Assembly (NCBI GenBank): GCA_964495075.1
Contig: CAZBUJ010000020.1
Coordinates: 1 to 64,000, forward strand
Direction of reading: 5' to 3'
Length of the DNA stretch: 64,000 nt
Origin: JAFGJQ01 sp964495075
GTDB lineage: Bacteria > Planctomycetota > Phycisphaerae > UBA1845
Each line of letters starts with the position of its first letter. Position 1 is the stretch's first letter. The notes below the pieces were generated by a model. It did no database searches and was not told the origin of the DNA. It saw only the letters and a list, made by a program, of their open reading frames with translations. Positions 8,943 through 16,940 of this stretch are shown in pieces. Made by a program: the position numbers and the translations under genes.

Positions 8943-8965
8943 ACCCGAGTGACGGAAGTCAGCCG

Positions 8966-9319
8966 ATGGCCAGTCATATACGAAAAGAGCAGATCGTCGA
9001 GGTGATCGCGGGCGACCACAAGGGGGCGCGGGGCAAGGTCCTGCGGATCGACCGCCGTCGCGGTCTGGTGGTGGTCGAAGGGGTGAACATGGTGTATCGC
9101 CACGTTCGTCCGAGCCGGCGGAACCCGCAGGGCGGTCGGCTTCAGAAGGAGGCCCCGATTCACGTGTCGAACGTGCTGCCCTACGACACGAAGGTGGGTC
9201 GGGGGCGGCGGGTCCACTTCGAGGTGGCCCGGGACGCGGGCGGGAAGGTGGTGTCGAAGAAACGCGTGTCGCAGGCCGGCAACACGCTGGAGACGCTCCG
9301 CAAAGTGGAGTCGACGTGA
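8966..9319 (+). CDS. rplX: 50S ribosomal protein L24
   Basis: Encodes the 117-residue L24, an assembly initiator protein. The KOW motif is clear at residues 8-35 (VEVIAGDHKGARGKVL). The segment NMVYRHVRPSRRNPQGG is also typical. It is followed by a 99-bp spacer rich in repeated GTCGAGGATC and GATCG words. Confidence 0.95.
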   Translation: MASHIRKEQIVEVIAGDHKGARGKVLRIDRRRGLVVVEGVNMVYRHVRPSRRNPQGGRLQKEAPIHVSNVLPYDTKVGRGRRVHFEVARDAGGKVVSKKRVSQAGNTLETLRKVEST

Positions 9320-9418
9320 TGGCGGCCGCGAATGCGTCGTCGACGGTCGAGGATCGATCGCGATCGGGATCAGCGGCCGTCGAGGATCAGGAACGATCGA
9401 GGAACATGGTGATTGGCC

Positions 9419-9976
9419 ATGGATAGGTTGCAGGAAGAGTACCGGAAGAAGATCATCCCCGCTCTCCGGACGGAGTTCGACATCAAGAACGCCATGGCGG
9501 TGCCGCGCCTGGAGAAGGTCGTGGTATCGATGGGCCTGGGCAAGGCGATACAGGACAAGAAGCGCCTGCCGGCCGCGGTGGACGACCTGTCGCGCATCAC
9601 CGGGCAGCGACCGGCGATCTGCCGGGCCCGCAAGAGCGTGTCGAACTTCAAGTTGCGAACCGGGTACGAGATCGGTGCCAAGGTGACGCTCCGCGGCCGG
9701 CGGATGTACGAGTTCGTGGATCGGCTGATCAACCTGGCCATCCCGCGTATGCGGGACTTCCGCGGGTTGAGCCCGGACGCGTTCGACGGGCACGGGAACT
9801 ACTCGATGGGCGTGGCCGATCAGTCCGTTTTCCCGGAGATCGACATCGACAAGGTGGAGTTCTCTCAGGGGATGAATGTCACGTTAGTGACGTCGGCTCC
9901 CTCGGACGAGCAGGCGCGGGGCCTGCTCACCAAGCTCGGAATGCCGTTCCGCCGGCCGGCCGGTGAGGAGCAGTAA
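9419..9976 (+). CDS. rplE: 50S ribosomal protein L5
   Basis: Encodes a 185-residue L5 that binds 5S rRNA and contacts the P-site tRNA. The conserved blocks are PRLEKVVVSMGLG, TGQRPAICRARKSVSNFKLR and the loop FRGLSPDAFDGHGNYSMGV. ATG at 9419 follows TTG at 9413 by two codons; no strong ribosome-binding site distinguishes them. The stop codon overlaps the start of rpsN (TAATG). Confidence 0.95.
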   Translation: MDRLQEEYRKKIIPALRTEFDIKNAMAVPRLEKVVVSMGLGKAIQDKKRLPAAVDDLSRITGQRPAICRARKSVSNFKLRTGYEIGAKVTLRGRRMYEFVDRLINLAIPRMRDFRGLSPDAFDGHGNYSMGVADQSVFPEIDIDKVEFSQGMNVTLVTSAPSDEQARGLLTKLGMPFRRPAGEEQ

Positions 9977-10161
9977 TGGCTACGAAAGCCTGGATGAACA
10001 AGGCCAACAAGCCGCCGAAGTTTCGGGTGCGGGTGATTCGCCGCTGCCAGTTGTGCGGGCGCTCGCGTGCCGTGTACCGCAAGTTCCGGATCTGTCGGAT
10101 CTGCCTGCGGACGCTCGCCCACGAGGGCAAGATCCCGGGCATGCGGAAGGCGAGTTGGTGA
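9976..10161 (+). CDS. rpsN: 30S ribosomal protein S14, zinc-binding type
   Basis: Encodes the 61-residue type Z form of S14. All four zinc ligands are present as C24-x2-C27 and C40-x2-C43. The ATG overlaps the rplE stop by one base, implying translational coupling. No zinc-independent paralogue is seen in the window. Confidence 0.96.
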   Translation: MATKAWMNKANKPPKFRVRVIRRCQLCGRSRAVYRKFRICRICLRTLAHEGKIPGMRKASW

Positions 10162-10270
10162 TCACGACAGGATGTGGGGGCTGGTGGCGGGAGGCCGCCG
10201 GGCCGGCACCGCACGGAACGCGGCCCGCAGGCCCCGATTGGATCGAAGGACGCAAGAGAGGGTAAACCCG

Positions 10271-10666
10271 ATGTGGAGTGATCCCATAGCCGACATGCTG
10301 ACCCGGATTCGCAATGCGGTACGTGTCCGGAACCAGCAGGTCAAAGTGCCGTCGTCAAAGATCAAAGTCGGTATTGCCCAGGTGCTCAAGGACGAGGGGT
10401 ACATCGCTTCGTACGACCTGATCGAGGATACGAAGCAAGGCATCCTTCGCCTGGCTTTGAAGTATGGCCCCAACGGGGAGGACGTGATCCATGCCATCCG
10501 ACGGGAGTCGAAACCCGGTCGGCGGCGGTATGCCGGCGTGGGTGACCTGCCCAGCGTGATGGACGGTCTCGGGATCGCGATCGTCTCGACGAGCCAGGGC
10601 GTGTTGAGTGATCGAGTCTGCCGCGAAAAGAAGGTGGGCGGCGAGTTGATCTGTACCGTGTACTGA
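10271..10666 (+). CDS. rpsH: 30S ribosomal protein S8
   Basis: Encodes the 131-residue S8, a primary 16S rRNA binder and, in some bacteria, the repressor of this operon segment. MWSDPIADMLTRIRNA and GLGIAIVSTSQGVLSD are diagnostic. The ATG is preceded by AGAGAGGG about nine bases upstream. The 109 bp before it hold no recognisable gene. Confidence 0.96.
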   Translation: MWSDPIADMLTRIRNAVRVRNQQVKVPSSKIKVGIAQVLKDEGYIASYDLIEDTKQGILRLALKYGPNGEDVIHAIRRESKPGRRRYAGVGDLPSVMDGLGIAIVSTSQGVLSDRVCREKKVGGELICTVY

Positions 10667-10732
10667 TCTCGGCGAGGCCGGACCGACCGCCGACGCGGCG
10701 GACTCGGTGACTGAAAAGGACGGACAAGAACG

Positions 10733-11332
10733 ATGTCTCGAGTGGGCAAAAGACCGGTCCCCGTGCCCAGCGGCGTGGAGGTCAAAGTCAACGGCGCCGA
10801 GGTGACCGTCTCCTCCGGCAACGGGTCGCTGACCCAGAGGGTCCCGGACGGCATCACGGTCGAACTGGACGGGACCGAGAACGTCATACGCGTGTCGCGG
10901 CGCTCGGACAACCGGCAGCACCGGGCCTGCCACGGGCTGGTGCGGGCGTTGATCGCGAACATGGTGGAAGGGGTGACCAACGGGTTCCAGCGTCAGTTGG
11001 AAATCTACGGCACCGGCTACGGTTGCGACGTGGTCGGCAACAAGCTCCACCTGAACTGTGGTTTCATGGGCCGCGGCGGGAAGAACAAACCGCAGTTCGA
11101 GATCGAGATCCCCAGCGGGTTGGAGGTCACGGTCGACGTGAAGGCGGCTCGCGGCGACTCCGAGCCGGCCAAGTTCACGGTGCGCGGGATGGACAAGCAA
11201 CTGGTGGGGTCGTTCTGTGCGGACATCCGGATGATCCGCAAGTCCGAGCCCTACAAAGGAAAAGGGATTCGGTACGCCGGGGAACAGATCCGCCGCAAGC
11301 AGGGCAAGGCGTTTGCCAGCGGTGGCGGCTAG
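10733..11332 (+). CDS. rplF: 50S ribosomal protein L6
   Basis: Encodes the 199-residue L6 near the factor-binding region of the large subunit. MSRVGKRPVPVPSGV opens the protein and the C-terminal domain includes EPYKGKGIRYAGEQIRRKQGK, the conserved rRNA-binding end. It is about 20 residues longer than E. coli L6 because of loop differences around residues 100-130. AAAAGGAC precedes the ATG. Confidence 0.96.
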   Translation: MSRVGKRPVPVPSGVEVKVNGAEVTVSSGNGSLTQRVPDGITVELDGTENVIRVSRRSDNRQHRACHGLVRALIANMVEGVTNGFQRQLEIYGTGYGCDVVGNKLHLNCGFMGRGGKNKPQFEIEIPSGLEVTVDVKAARGDSEPAKFTVRGMDKQLVGSFCADIRMIRKSEPYKGKGIRYAGEQIRRKQGKAFASGGG

Positions 11333-11407
11333 GACGGGACGGGACCGCGACGCGGGCGACCGGCTGGCCCGTCACGCGATCCGCGGCGTCGAGGAAGTTG
11401 AGTCATC

Positions 11408-11776
11408 ATGGATTCGAACAAGCTCAAAGCGGCTCGCCGCTCCCGCCGCAAGAGGCGGGTGCGCAAAGACGTGTTCGGCACTGAAGGTTGCCCGCGGCTG
11501 ACGGTCTTTCGCAGCCTGAAGAACGTGTACGCCCAGATCGTCGACGACGAGCAGGGCGTGACCCTATGCTCGGCCAGCACGCGGGCCAAGGACATGCGGG
11601 ACCGTGTGACCAACGGCGGCAACGTCGAGGCCGCCAGGGCGGTCGGCATGACGCTCGCCCAGCGGGCGCTGGCGGCCGGGATCACGACGGTGTCGTTTGA
11701 CCGCAACGGGTACAAGTATCACGGGCGTGTCAAGGCGTTGGCCGACGCGGCCCGGGAGGGCGGCTTGAAGTTCTGA
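11408..11776 (+). CDS. rplR: 50S ribosomal protein L18
   Basis: Encodes the 122-residue L18, a 5S rRNA-binding protein. RLTVFRSLKNVYAQIVDD and the C-terminal FDRNGYKYHGRVKALADAAREGGLKF are typical. GAGGAAG precedes the ATG. It works with L5 and the 5S rRNA, which in this genome is encoded at 31,154. Confidence 0.95.
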   Translation: MDSNKLKAARRSRRKRRVRKDVFGTEGCPRLTVFRSLKNVYAQIVDDEQGVTLCSASTRAKDMRDRVTNGGNVEAARAVGMTLAQRALAAGITTVSFDRNGYKYHGRVKALADAAREGGLKF

Positions 11777-11822
11777 GCCCAACGGGCCTGAAGAAACGGG
11801 CCCAACGATCGGACGGATGCTC

Positions 11823-12320
11823 ATGAGTCAGGATTTCTTTCAGCGCGAAGAGTCGGAATTCGAAGAGGAGGTCGTCAAGATCTACCGCTGCGCCACCGTG
11901 GTCAAGGGAGGCCGGCGGTTCAGCTTCGCCGCCCTGGTGGTGGTCGGCGACCGCAACGGACGGGTCGGCATCGGCTACGGCAAGGCCCCGGAGGTGCCGT
12001 CGGCGGTCGACAAGGCCCGCAAGCTCGCCCACCGGAAGATGAAACGCATCGGGCTCCGTGGCGGAACGCTGCCGCACCGGACGTGGGGGCGGTTCGGGGC
12101 CAGCCGGGTGCTGATGATCCCCGCGTCGGAGGGTACCGGCGTCATCGCGGGCGGCAGTGTCCGCCCGGTGCTGGAATTGGCGGGCGTTCGCGACGTGCTG
12201 ACCAAGAGTTACGGGTCCAACAGTCCCAAGAACCTCGTCCGGGCGGCGTTTGAGGCGCTGACCGGACTGTACGATCGCCAGGAAATCGCTCGCATTCGCG
12301 GCGTGTCGCTGGCAGGATAG
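11823..12320 (+). CDS. rpsE: 30S ribosomal protein S5
   Basis: Encodes S5 (165 residues from this start), which guards the mRNA entry channel and translational accuracy. The motifs VKGGRRFSFAALVVVGDRNGRVGIG and SEGTGVIAGGSVRPVLELAGV are typical. ATG 11823 was preferred over ATG 11817 because the GGACGG element upstream touches the latter. The gene is followed directly by rplO, with no rpmD. Confidence 0.95.
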   Translation: MSQDFFQREESEFEEEVVKIYRCATVVKGGRRFSFAALVVVGDRNGRVGIGYGKAPEVPSAVDKARKLAHRKMKRIGLRGGTLPHRTWGRFGASRVLMIPASEGTGVIAGGSVRPVLELAGVRDVLTKSYGSNSPKNLVRAAFEALTGLYDRQEIARIRGVSLAG

Positions 12321-12330
12321 GCGGTCGATC

Positions 12331-12804
12331 ATGAACGTGACGGAAATCACCAAACGAGCGGGGGCCCACCGGCGTCGTAAGCGGATCGGGCGGGGCCCGG
12401 GGAGTGGCCGGGGCAAGACGTCGACGCGGGGTCACAAGGGCGGTGGCTCGCGGGCCGGCTGGACCCACCGCAAGTTCGCGGAGGGCGGCCAGATGCCGTT
12501 GTTCCGTCGCATGCCCAAGCGCGGCTTCAGCAACGTCAAGTTCGCCGTCCGCTACAGCGTGGTGAACATCAAGGACCTGGAGACGCGGTTCTCGGCGGGC
12601 GACGTGATCAACGCGCAGGCCCTGGTCGATGCCCGGCTCGTGCGCAACAATCGGCTCCCGGTCAAGATTCTCGGAGACGGTTCGCTGTCGAAGAAGCTGA
12701 CGGTGGAGGCGGCCAAGTTCAGCCGGAAGGCGGCCGAGGCCATCACCGCCGCCGGCGGCGAGGTCCGGGTGGTTCATGTTCATGGGGCACCCGACGCAGC
12801 GTGA
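12331..12804 (+). CDS. rplO: 50S ribosomal protein L15
   Basis: Encodes the 157-residue L15. The N-terminal basic arm RIGRGPGSGRGKTSTRGHKGG and the core segment GGQMPLFRRMPKRGF are diagnostic. It begins ten bases after rpsE, in the place where rpmD (L30) normally intervenes. Confidence 0.96.
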   Translation: MNVTEITKRAGAHRRRKRIGRGPGSGRGKTSTRGHKGGGSRAGWTHRKFAEGGQMPLFRRMPKRGFSNVKFAVRYSVVNIKDLETRFSAGDVINAQALVDARLVRNNRLPVKILGDGSLSKKLTVEAAKFSRKAAEAITAAGGEVRVVHVHGAPDAA

Positions 12805-12849
12805 CCGCGGGCCCTGCGGCTGCTGCGGCGATACATGGGACCAGGCGAT

Positions 12850-14220
12850 ATGTTTCGAACGTTCCTGAACATCTTCAAGATTCCCGAGTTGCGGAACAAG
12901 ATCCTGTTCACGCTCGGGCTGCTGGTCATTTACCGGCTCGGGTTCGCGGTTCCCGTTCCGGGGGTGAACCAGCAGGCCATGGCGTCCACCGGTGGCGGCG
13001 GAGGCCCGCTGGGGAACCTCGCCGAGTACTTCGCCATCTTCACCGGCGGCAACTTGCGCCAGAGCACCATCTTCGGGCTGGGCATCATGCCCTATATTTC
13101 CGCGTCGATCATCTTCCAGTTGTTGGTGACGGTGGTGCCGGCCCTGGAGAAGCTCCAGCGGGAGGGCGAGAGCGGCCGCAAGAAGATCCAGGAGTACACG
13201 CGGTACGCCACGGTGCTGCTGTGCGTGATCCAGGCGATCATCTGGCTGCGATTCCTGCAGGGCAGCAGCGGCAGTGCCGGCGGGTTCATCTACGCGCCGT
13301 TCCGCGACAGTATCCTGTACTTCTTCTTCGCCATCACCGCCCTCACCACCGGTACGGTTTTCCTGATGTGGCTGGGTGAGCAGATCGATGAGTACGGGAT
13401 CGGCAACGGCATCTCGCTGATCATCATGGCCGGGATTCTGGCCCGATTGCCGGTGGCGGTCGGGTACGTGATTCAGAACGCGGAGTTCCGCATCAACACG
13501 GGGACGGCCAACGCGATGGGGCCGTCGAAGATCCTGTTCCTGGTGTTGGCGTTCGTGGCGGTGGTGGCGGGGGCCATTCTGATCACGCAGGGGCAGCGGC
13601 GCATCCCGATCCAGCAGGCCAAACAGACCCGCGGGCGACGGGTGTACGGCGGGCAGCGCCAGTACCTCCCCCTGCGCGTGAACCACGGCGGCGTGATGCC
13701 GATCATCTTCGCCAGTTCGCTGCTGATCTTCCCGTCGATGGTCTTCGACTGGCTCGGTGCCGTGTGGTACGCGGGCGGGTTCTGGATGAAGATGAGCGAG
13801 TGGTTCCGGACCGGGAGCTACGTCTACGTGGTGTTCTACGTGGGAATGGTCTATTTCTTCGCGTATTTCTGGACCACGGTCCAGTTTCAGCCCAAGGAGA
13901 TGGCGAACAACCTCCGGGACTATGGGAGCTTTATCCCAGGGCTGCGTCCGGGCAAGCGGACGGCGGATTACTTGGAAAAGGTCATGGGTCGGATCACGTA
14001 CGTCGGGGCGGGGTTCCTGGCTCTGATCGCGATCATCCCGACCGTCGTGGCGGCCTGGTTGAAGATCCCGTTTTTCGTGTCCGCGTTCCTGGGCGGCACG
14101 GGCCTCTTGATCGTGGTCAGCGTGGCCCTGGACCTGGTCCAGCGGATCGAGGCCAACCTGATCATGCGGAACTACCAGGGATTCCTGGGTGGTGAGGGAC
14201 CGATCAAGGGGAGCCGGTAG
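12850..14220 (+). CDS. secY: protein translocase subunit SecY
   Basis: Encodes the channel-forming subunit of the Sec translocon (456 residues, ten predicted membrane helices). The N-terminal segment FKIPELRNKILFTLGLLVIYRLG, the second-helix region LGIMPYISASIIFQLL and the cytoplasmic loop RRIPIQQAKQTRG are family signatures. The C terminus has RNYQGFLGG, typical of SecY. ATG 12850 was preferred over 12835 because it matches the family N terminus. map follows; adk, the common neighbour, is absent. Confidence 0.96.
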   Translation: MFRTFLNIFKIPELRNKILFTLGLLVIYRLGFAVPVPGVNQQAMASTGGGGGPLGNLAEYFAIFTGGNLRQSTIFGLGIMPYISASIIFQLLVTVVPALEKLQREGESGRKKIQEYTRYATVLLCVIQAIIWLRFLQGSSGSAGGFIYAPFRDSILYFFFAITALTTGTVFLMWLGEQIDEYGIGNGISLIIMAGILARLPVAVGYVIQNAEFRINTGTANAMGPSKILFLVLAFVAVVAGAILITQGQRRIPIQQAKQTRGRRVYGGQRQYLPLRVNHGGVMPIIFASSLLIFPSMVFDWLGAVWYAGGFWMKMSEWFRTGSYVYVVFYVGMVYFFAYFWTTVQFQPKEMANNLRDYGSFIPGLRPGKRTADYLEKVMGRITYVGAGFLALIAIIPTVVAAWLKIPFFVSAFLGGTGLLIVVSVALDLVQRIEANLIMRNYQGFLGGEGPIKGSR

Positions 14221-14320
14221 TATGCGGACCCGGCCCGGTAAGCCGTGCCGCAAGGCGCCCGGTGGCGGAGTCGCGAGGTCCACCGGGCAGGAGAAGGTGT
14301 CCCCGACCCAGGGACGTCGA

Positions 14321-15133
14321 ATGATGATGGCCACTGGTCGGCGAGGGCGGGGCGGTTGGATTCTCAAAAGCGCCCGCGAGATCGAGTTGATGCGTCGCGC
14401 CAACGCGGTGGTGTACCGGGTGTTGGCGGAGATGCGCCGCAGGGTCGCGCCGGGCGTGGTGACCGGCGACCTCAATCGCCGGGCGGAAGAGCTGATCGCC
14501 GAGGCCGGCGGGACCCCCCTTTTTAAAGGGGTGGTGAACCCGCAGGCTCGCTTTCCGTTTCCGGCCGCCCTGTGCATCAGCGTGAACGACGAGATCGTGC
14601 ACGGGATCCCGGGCGACCGGGCGCTGGAGGAGGGCGACATCGTCAGCATCGACTGCGGTGTGCGTCTGAACGGGTATTGCGGCGACTCGGCGGTGACGTT
14701 GCCGGTGGGACACGTGGCGCCGGACGCCCGGCACCTGATGGACGTGACCCGGCAGGTGCTGGAGCTGGCGATTCGGGAGATCGCCCCCGGCCGACGGTGG
14801 AGCGAGGTCGCTCGCCGGATGCAGTTGTTCGTGGAGGAGCGTGGTCTGTCCGTGGTCCGCGATTTCGTGGGGCACGGAATCGGTCGGGAGATGCACGAGG
14901 ATCCGAAGGTCCCCAACTACTGGGACGGGCAGCGGCCCGGCGAGGATTTCGTCTTGCACGTGGGCATGGTGCTGGCGATCGAGCCGATGGTCAACGCGGG
15001 TACGCACCTGACCAGGCCCGGCGATGACAGTTGGACCGTGCATACGCGGGACGGCAGGTTGTCGGCCCATTACGAGCACACGGTTGCGGTGACCCAGGAC
15101 GGCGCCGACGTATTGAGTGATGGCCGGGGCTGA
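14321..15133 (+). CDS. map: methionine aminopeptidase, type I
   Basis: Encodes the 270-residue metalloprotease that removes the initiator methionine. All five metal ligands are present: D111 in SIDCG, D122 in CGDSAV, H185 in GHGIG, E221 in IEPMV and E252 in YEHTVA. The ATG at 14321 has CAGGGA six bases upstream. The frame is open back to an ATG at 14222, just after secY, but those residues are low-complexity and lack family similarity. Confidence 0.94.
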   Translation: MMMATGRRGRGGWILKSAREIELMRRANAVVYRVLAEMRRRVAPGVVTGDLNRRAEELIAEAGGTPLFKGVVNPQARFPFPAALCISVNDEIVHGIPGDRALEEGDIVSIDCGVRLNGYCGDSAVTLPVGHVAPDARHLMDVTRQVLELAIREIAPGRRWSEVARRMQLFVEERGLSVVRDFVGHGIGREMHEDPKVPNYWDGQRPGEDFVLHVGMVLAIEPMVNAGTHLTRPGDDSWTVHTRDGRLSAHYEHTVAVTQDGADVLSDGRG

Positions 15134-15188
15134 CGGGCGGCGGCCGGCCGTTCGCGCCGGAAGGCTGCGCAGGAAGGCAGGAACCGAG

Positions 15189-15302
15189 ATGAAAGTGCGA
15201 GCGAGCGTGCGGCGGATCTGCGAGAACTGCCGGATCGTCAAGCGCAAGGGTGTCGTGCGGGTTATCTGCACCAATCCGCGTCACAAGCAGCGTCAGGGCT
15301 GA
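15189..15302 (+). CDS. rpmJ: 50S ribosomal protein L36
   Basis: Encodes the 37-residue L36. The zinc site is complete: C-x2-C in CENC, then CTNPRH supplying the last Cys and His. AGGAA lies upstream of the ATG. infA, which usually sits between map and rpmJ, is missing here. Confidence 0.96.
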   Translation: MKVRASVRRICENCRIVKRKGVVRVICTNPRHKQRQG

Positions 15303-15333
15303 CGGGCCAAGGAACGGACAAAGGAGACGACTC

Positions 15334-15723
15334 GTGCCACGTGTTGCAGGCGTTGATATTCCGAACGACAAGCAGATTCGAATCTCGTTGACCTACATCT
15401 ACGGGATCGGACACTACACCGCCCTCCAGGTGCTCAAGGACGCGGACATCGATCCGATGGTCCGGGCGAAGGACCTGACGGAGGACGAGTTATCGCGGCT
15501 GGCGTCGGTCATCGACCGGAACTACCAGGTCGAGGGTCAGTTGCGTCGACAGGTGAACGCGAACATCGCCCGGTTGCGGGATATTCGGTGTTATCGAGGA
15601 TTGCGTCATCGCCGCGGGTTGCCGGTGCGCGGGCAGCGCACGCGGACCAATGCCCGGACCCGCAAGGGCCCGAAGAAGACCGTGGCCGGCAAGAAGGGCG
15701 TGAAGGAGATGCATCGTGGCTAA
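15334..15723 (+). CDS. rpsM: 30S ribosomal protein S13
   Basis: Encodes the 129-residue S13 of the 30S head. It starts with GTG (protein MPRVAGVDIPNDKQIR), with AAGGAG seven bases upstream. The helix-turn segment LTYIYGIG and the C-terminal GLRHRRGLPVRGQRTRTNART are typical. Its end overlaps rpsK by eight bases. Confidence 0.96.
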   Translation: MPRVAGVDIPNDKQIRISLTYIYGIGHYTALQVLKDADIDPMVRAKDLTEDELSRLASVIDRNYQVEGQLRRQVNANIARLRDIRCYRGLRHRRGLPVRGQRTRTNARTRKGPKKTVAGKKGVKEMHRG

Positions 15724-16102
15724 GAAAGCCTCAGCCAAGCGCAAGACGCGGCGTAGCGTGGCCCGCGGCATTGCCCACATCAAGGCCACGTTCAACAACA
15801 CCATGGTCACGATCACCGACTTGAACGGCGAGGTGCTGGCGTGGGCGTCAGCGGGCACGGTCGGGTTCAAGGGGACCCGCAAGAGCACGCCGTTCGCGGC
15901 CCAACGCGCCGCGGAGCAGGTGGCCCAGGCCGCCCGCAAGTTCGGGCTGGTCGAGCTGGAAGTGCGGGTCAAGGGCCCGGGTTCGGGTCGCGAGTCGGCC
16001 ATCACCGCGTTGCAGGCGGCCGGCATGAATATCCAGTCGATCGAGGACGTAACGCCCTTGCCCCACAACGGGTGTCGGCCGTCCAAGCGTCGGCGGGTGT
16101 AA
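15716..16102 (+). CDS. rpsK: 30S ribosomal protein S11
   Basis: Encodes the 128-residue S11 of the 30S platform. It starts with GTG inside the last codons of rpsM, with AAGGAG just upstream, so the two are translationally coupled. HIKATFNNTMVTITDLNG and the C-terminal PHNGCRPSKRRRV are diagnostic. Confidence 0.96.
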   Translation: MAKKASAKRKTRRSVARGIAHIKATFNNTMVTITDLNGEVLAWASAGTVGFKGTRKSTPFAAQRAAEQVAQAARKFGLVELEVRVKGPGSGRESAITALQAAGMNIQSIEDVTPLPHNGCRPSKRRRV

Positions 16103-16229
16103 GGGCATCGGCGGGTGAAGAGGAGAGGGTGCGAGGGATCGCGAGTCGTCAGCGTCAACGGCGTGGCACCGATCGGAGCGGATTCCGGACGGGAGCCGCG
16201 AGATCAGAGGATCGATCAGGCGAGCAGTC

Positions 16230-16865
16230 ATGGGACGGAATACAGGTCCGGCTTGCCGGCAGTGCCGGCGTGAAGGCAAGAAACTCCACCTCAAGGGCAT
16301 TCGGTGCGAGACCGCCAAGTGCCCGCTCGAACGGCAGTCGCGGAACGCGCCGCCGGGCATGCATGCCTGGCGTCGCCGGCGGCAGGCCAGTTCGTACGGC
16401 GTACGCCTGCGGGAGAAGCAGAAGCTCAAACGCTACTACGGCGTGTGGGAGCGCCAGTTTCTGGTGTACTTCCGGATGGCCGAGCGGGCCCGGGCCAACA
16501 CCGGTGACGCACTGTTGACCCTGCTGGAACGCCGTCTGGACAACGTCGTCTGCAAGCTCGGGTTCGCCGTGTCGCGCCGGGCCGCCCGGCAGTTGATCGG
16601 ACACGGGCACGTCCACGTGAACGGACGGAAAGTGGATCGCCCCGGGTTCCTGGTATCCGTGGGGGACAAGATCACCGCACGCCCCACCGAGCGCAGCCAG
16701 AAGGTGGTACGCACCAACCTGGGTGATGGCGGGCCGGCGGTGCAGCCGTGGTTGCAGCTGGACCCCAACCAGCTGGAGGGCAATATTGTGGCACTGCCCG
16801 GCCCCGAAGATGCTCAGGTACCTGCGGTGCAGACCCAATTGATCGTCGAGATGTGCAGCCGCTAG
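16230..16865 (+). CDS. rpsD: 30S ribosomal protein S4, zinc-binding type
   Basis: Encodes the 211-residue S4, a 16S rRNA assembly initiator. The N-terminal zinc site uses C9, C12, C26 and C31, the same positions as in the Thermus protein. The S4 RNA-binding domain lies at about residues 100-160 (RLDNVVCKLGFAVSRRAARQ). It lies between rpsK and rpoA as in most bacteria. Confidence 0.96.
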   Translation: MGRNTGPACRQCRREGKKLHLKGIRCETAKCPLERQSRNAPPGMHAWRRRRQASSYGVRLREKQKLKRYYGVWERQFLVYFRMAERARANTGDALLTLLERRLDNVVCKLGFAVSRRAARQLIGHGHVHVNGRKVDRPGFLVSVGDKITARPTERSQKVVRTNLGDGGPAVQPWLQLDPNQLEGNIVALPGPEDAQVPAVQTQLIVEMCSR

Positions 16866-16940
16866 GGCGGTCCGGCGCAGTCGCCGGCGGCCAGCGGTGG
16901 ACGGCGCGAGACAACGCAAACCCGCGAGGAGATCAGGTCG

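Noticed and set aside
12142..14916. 924-codon minus-strand open frame opposite rplO, secY and map
   Set aside because: It is a shadow of three well-supported genes with no family similarity; long antisense frames are common at this GC content.
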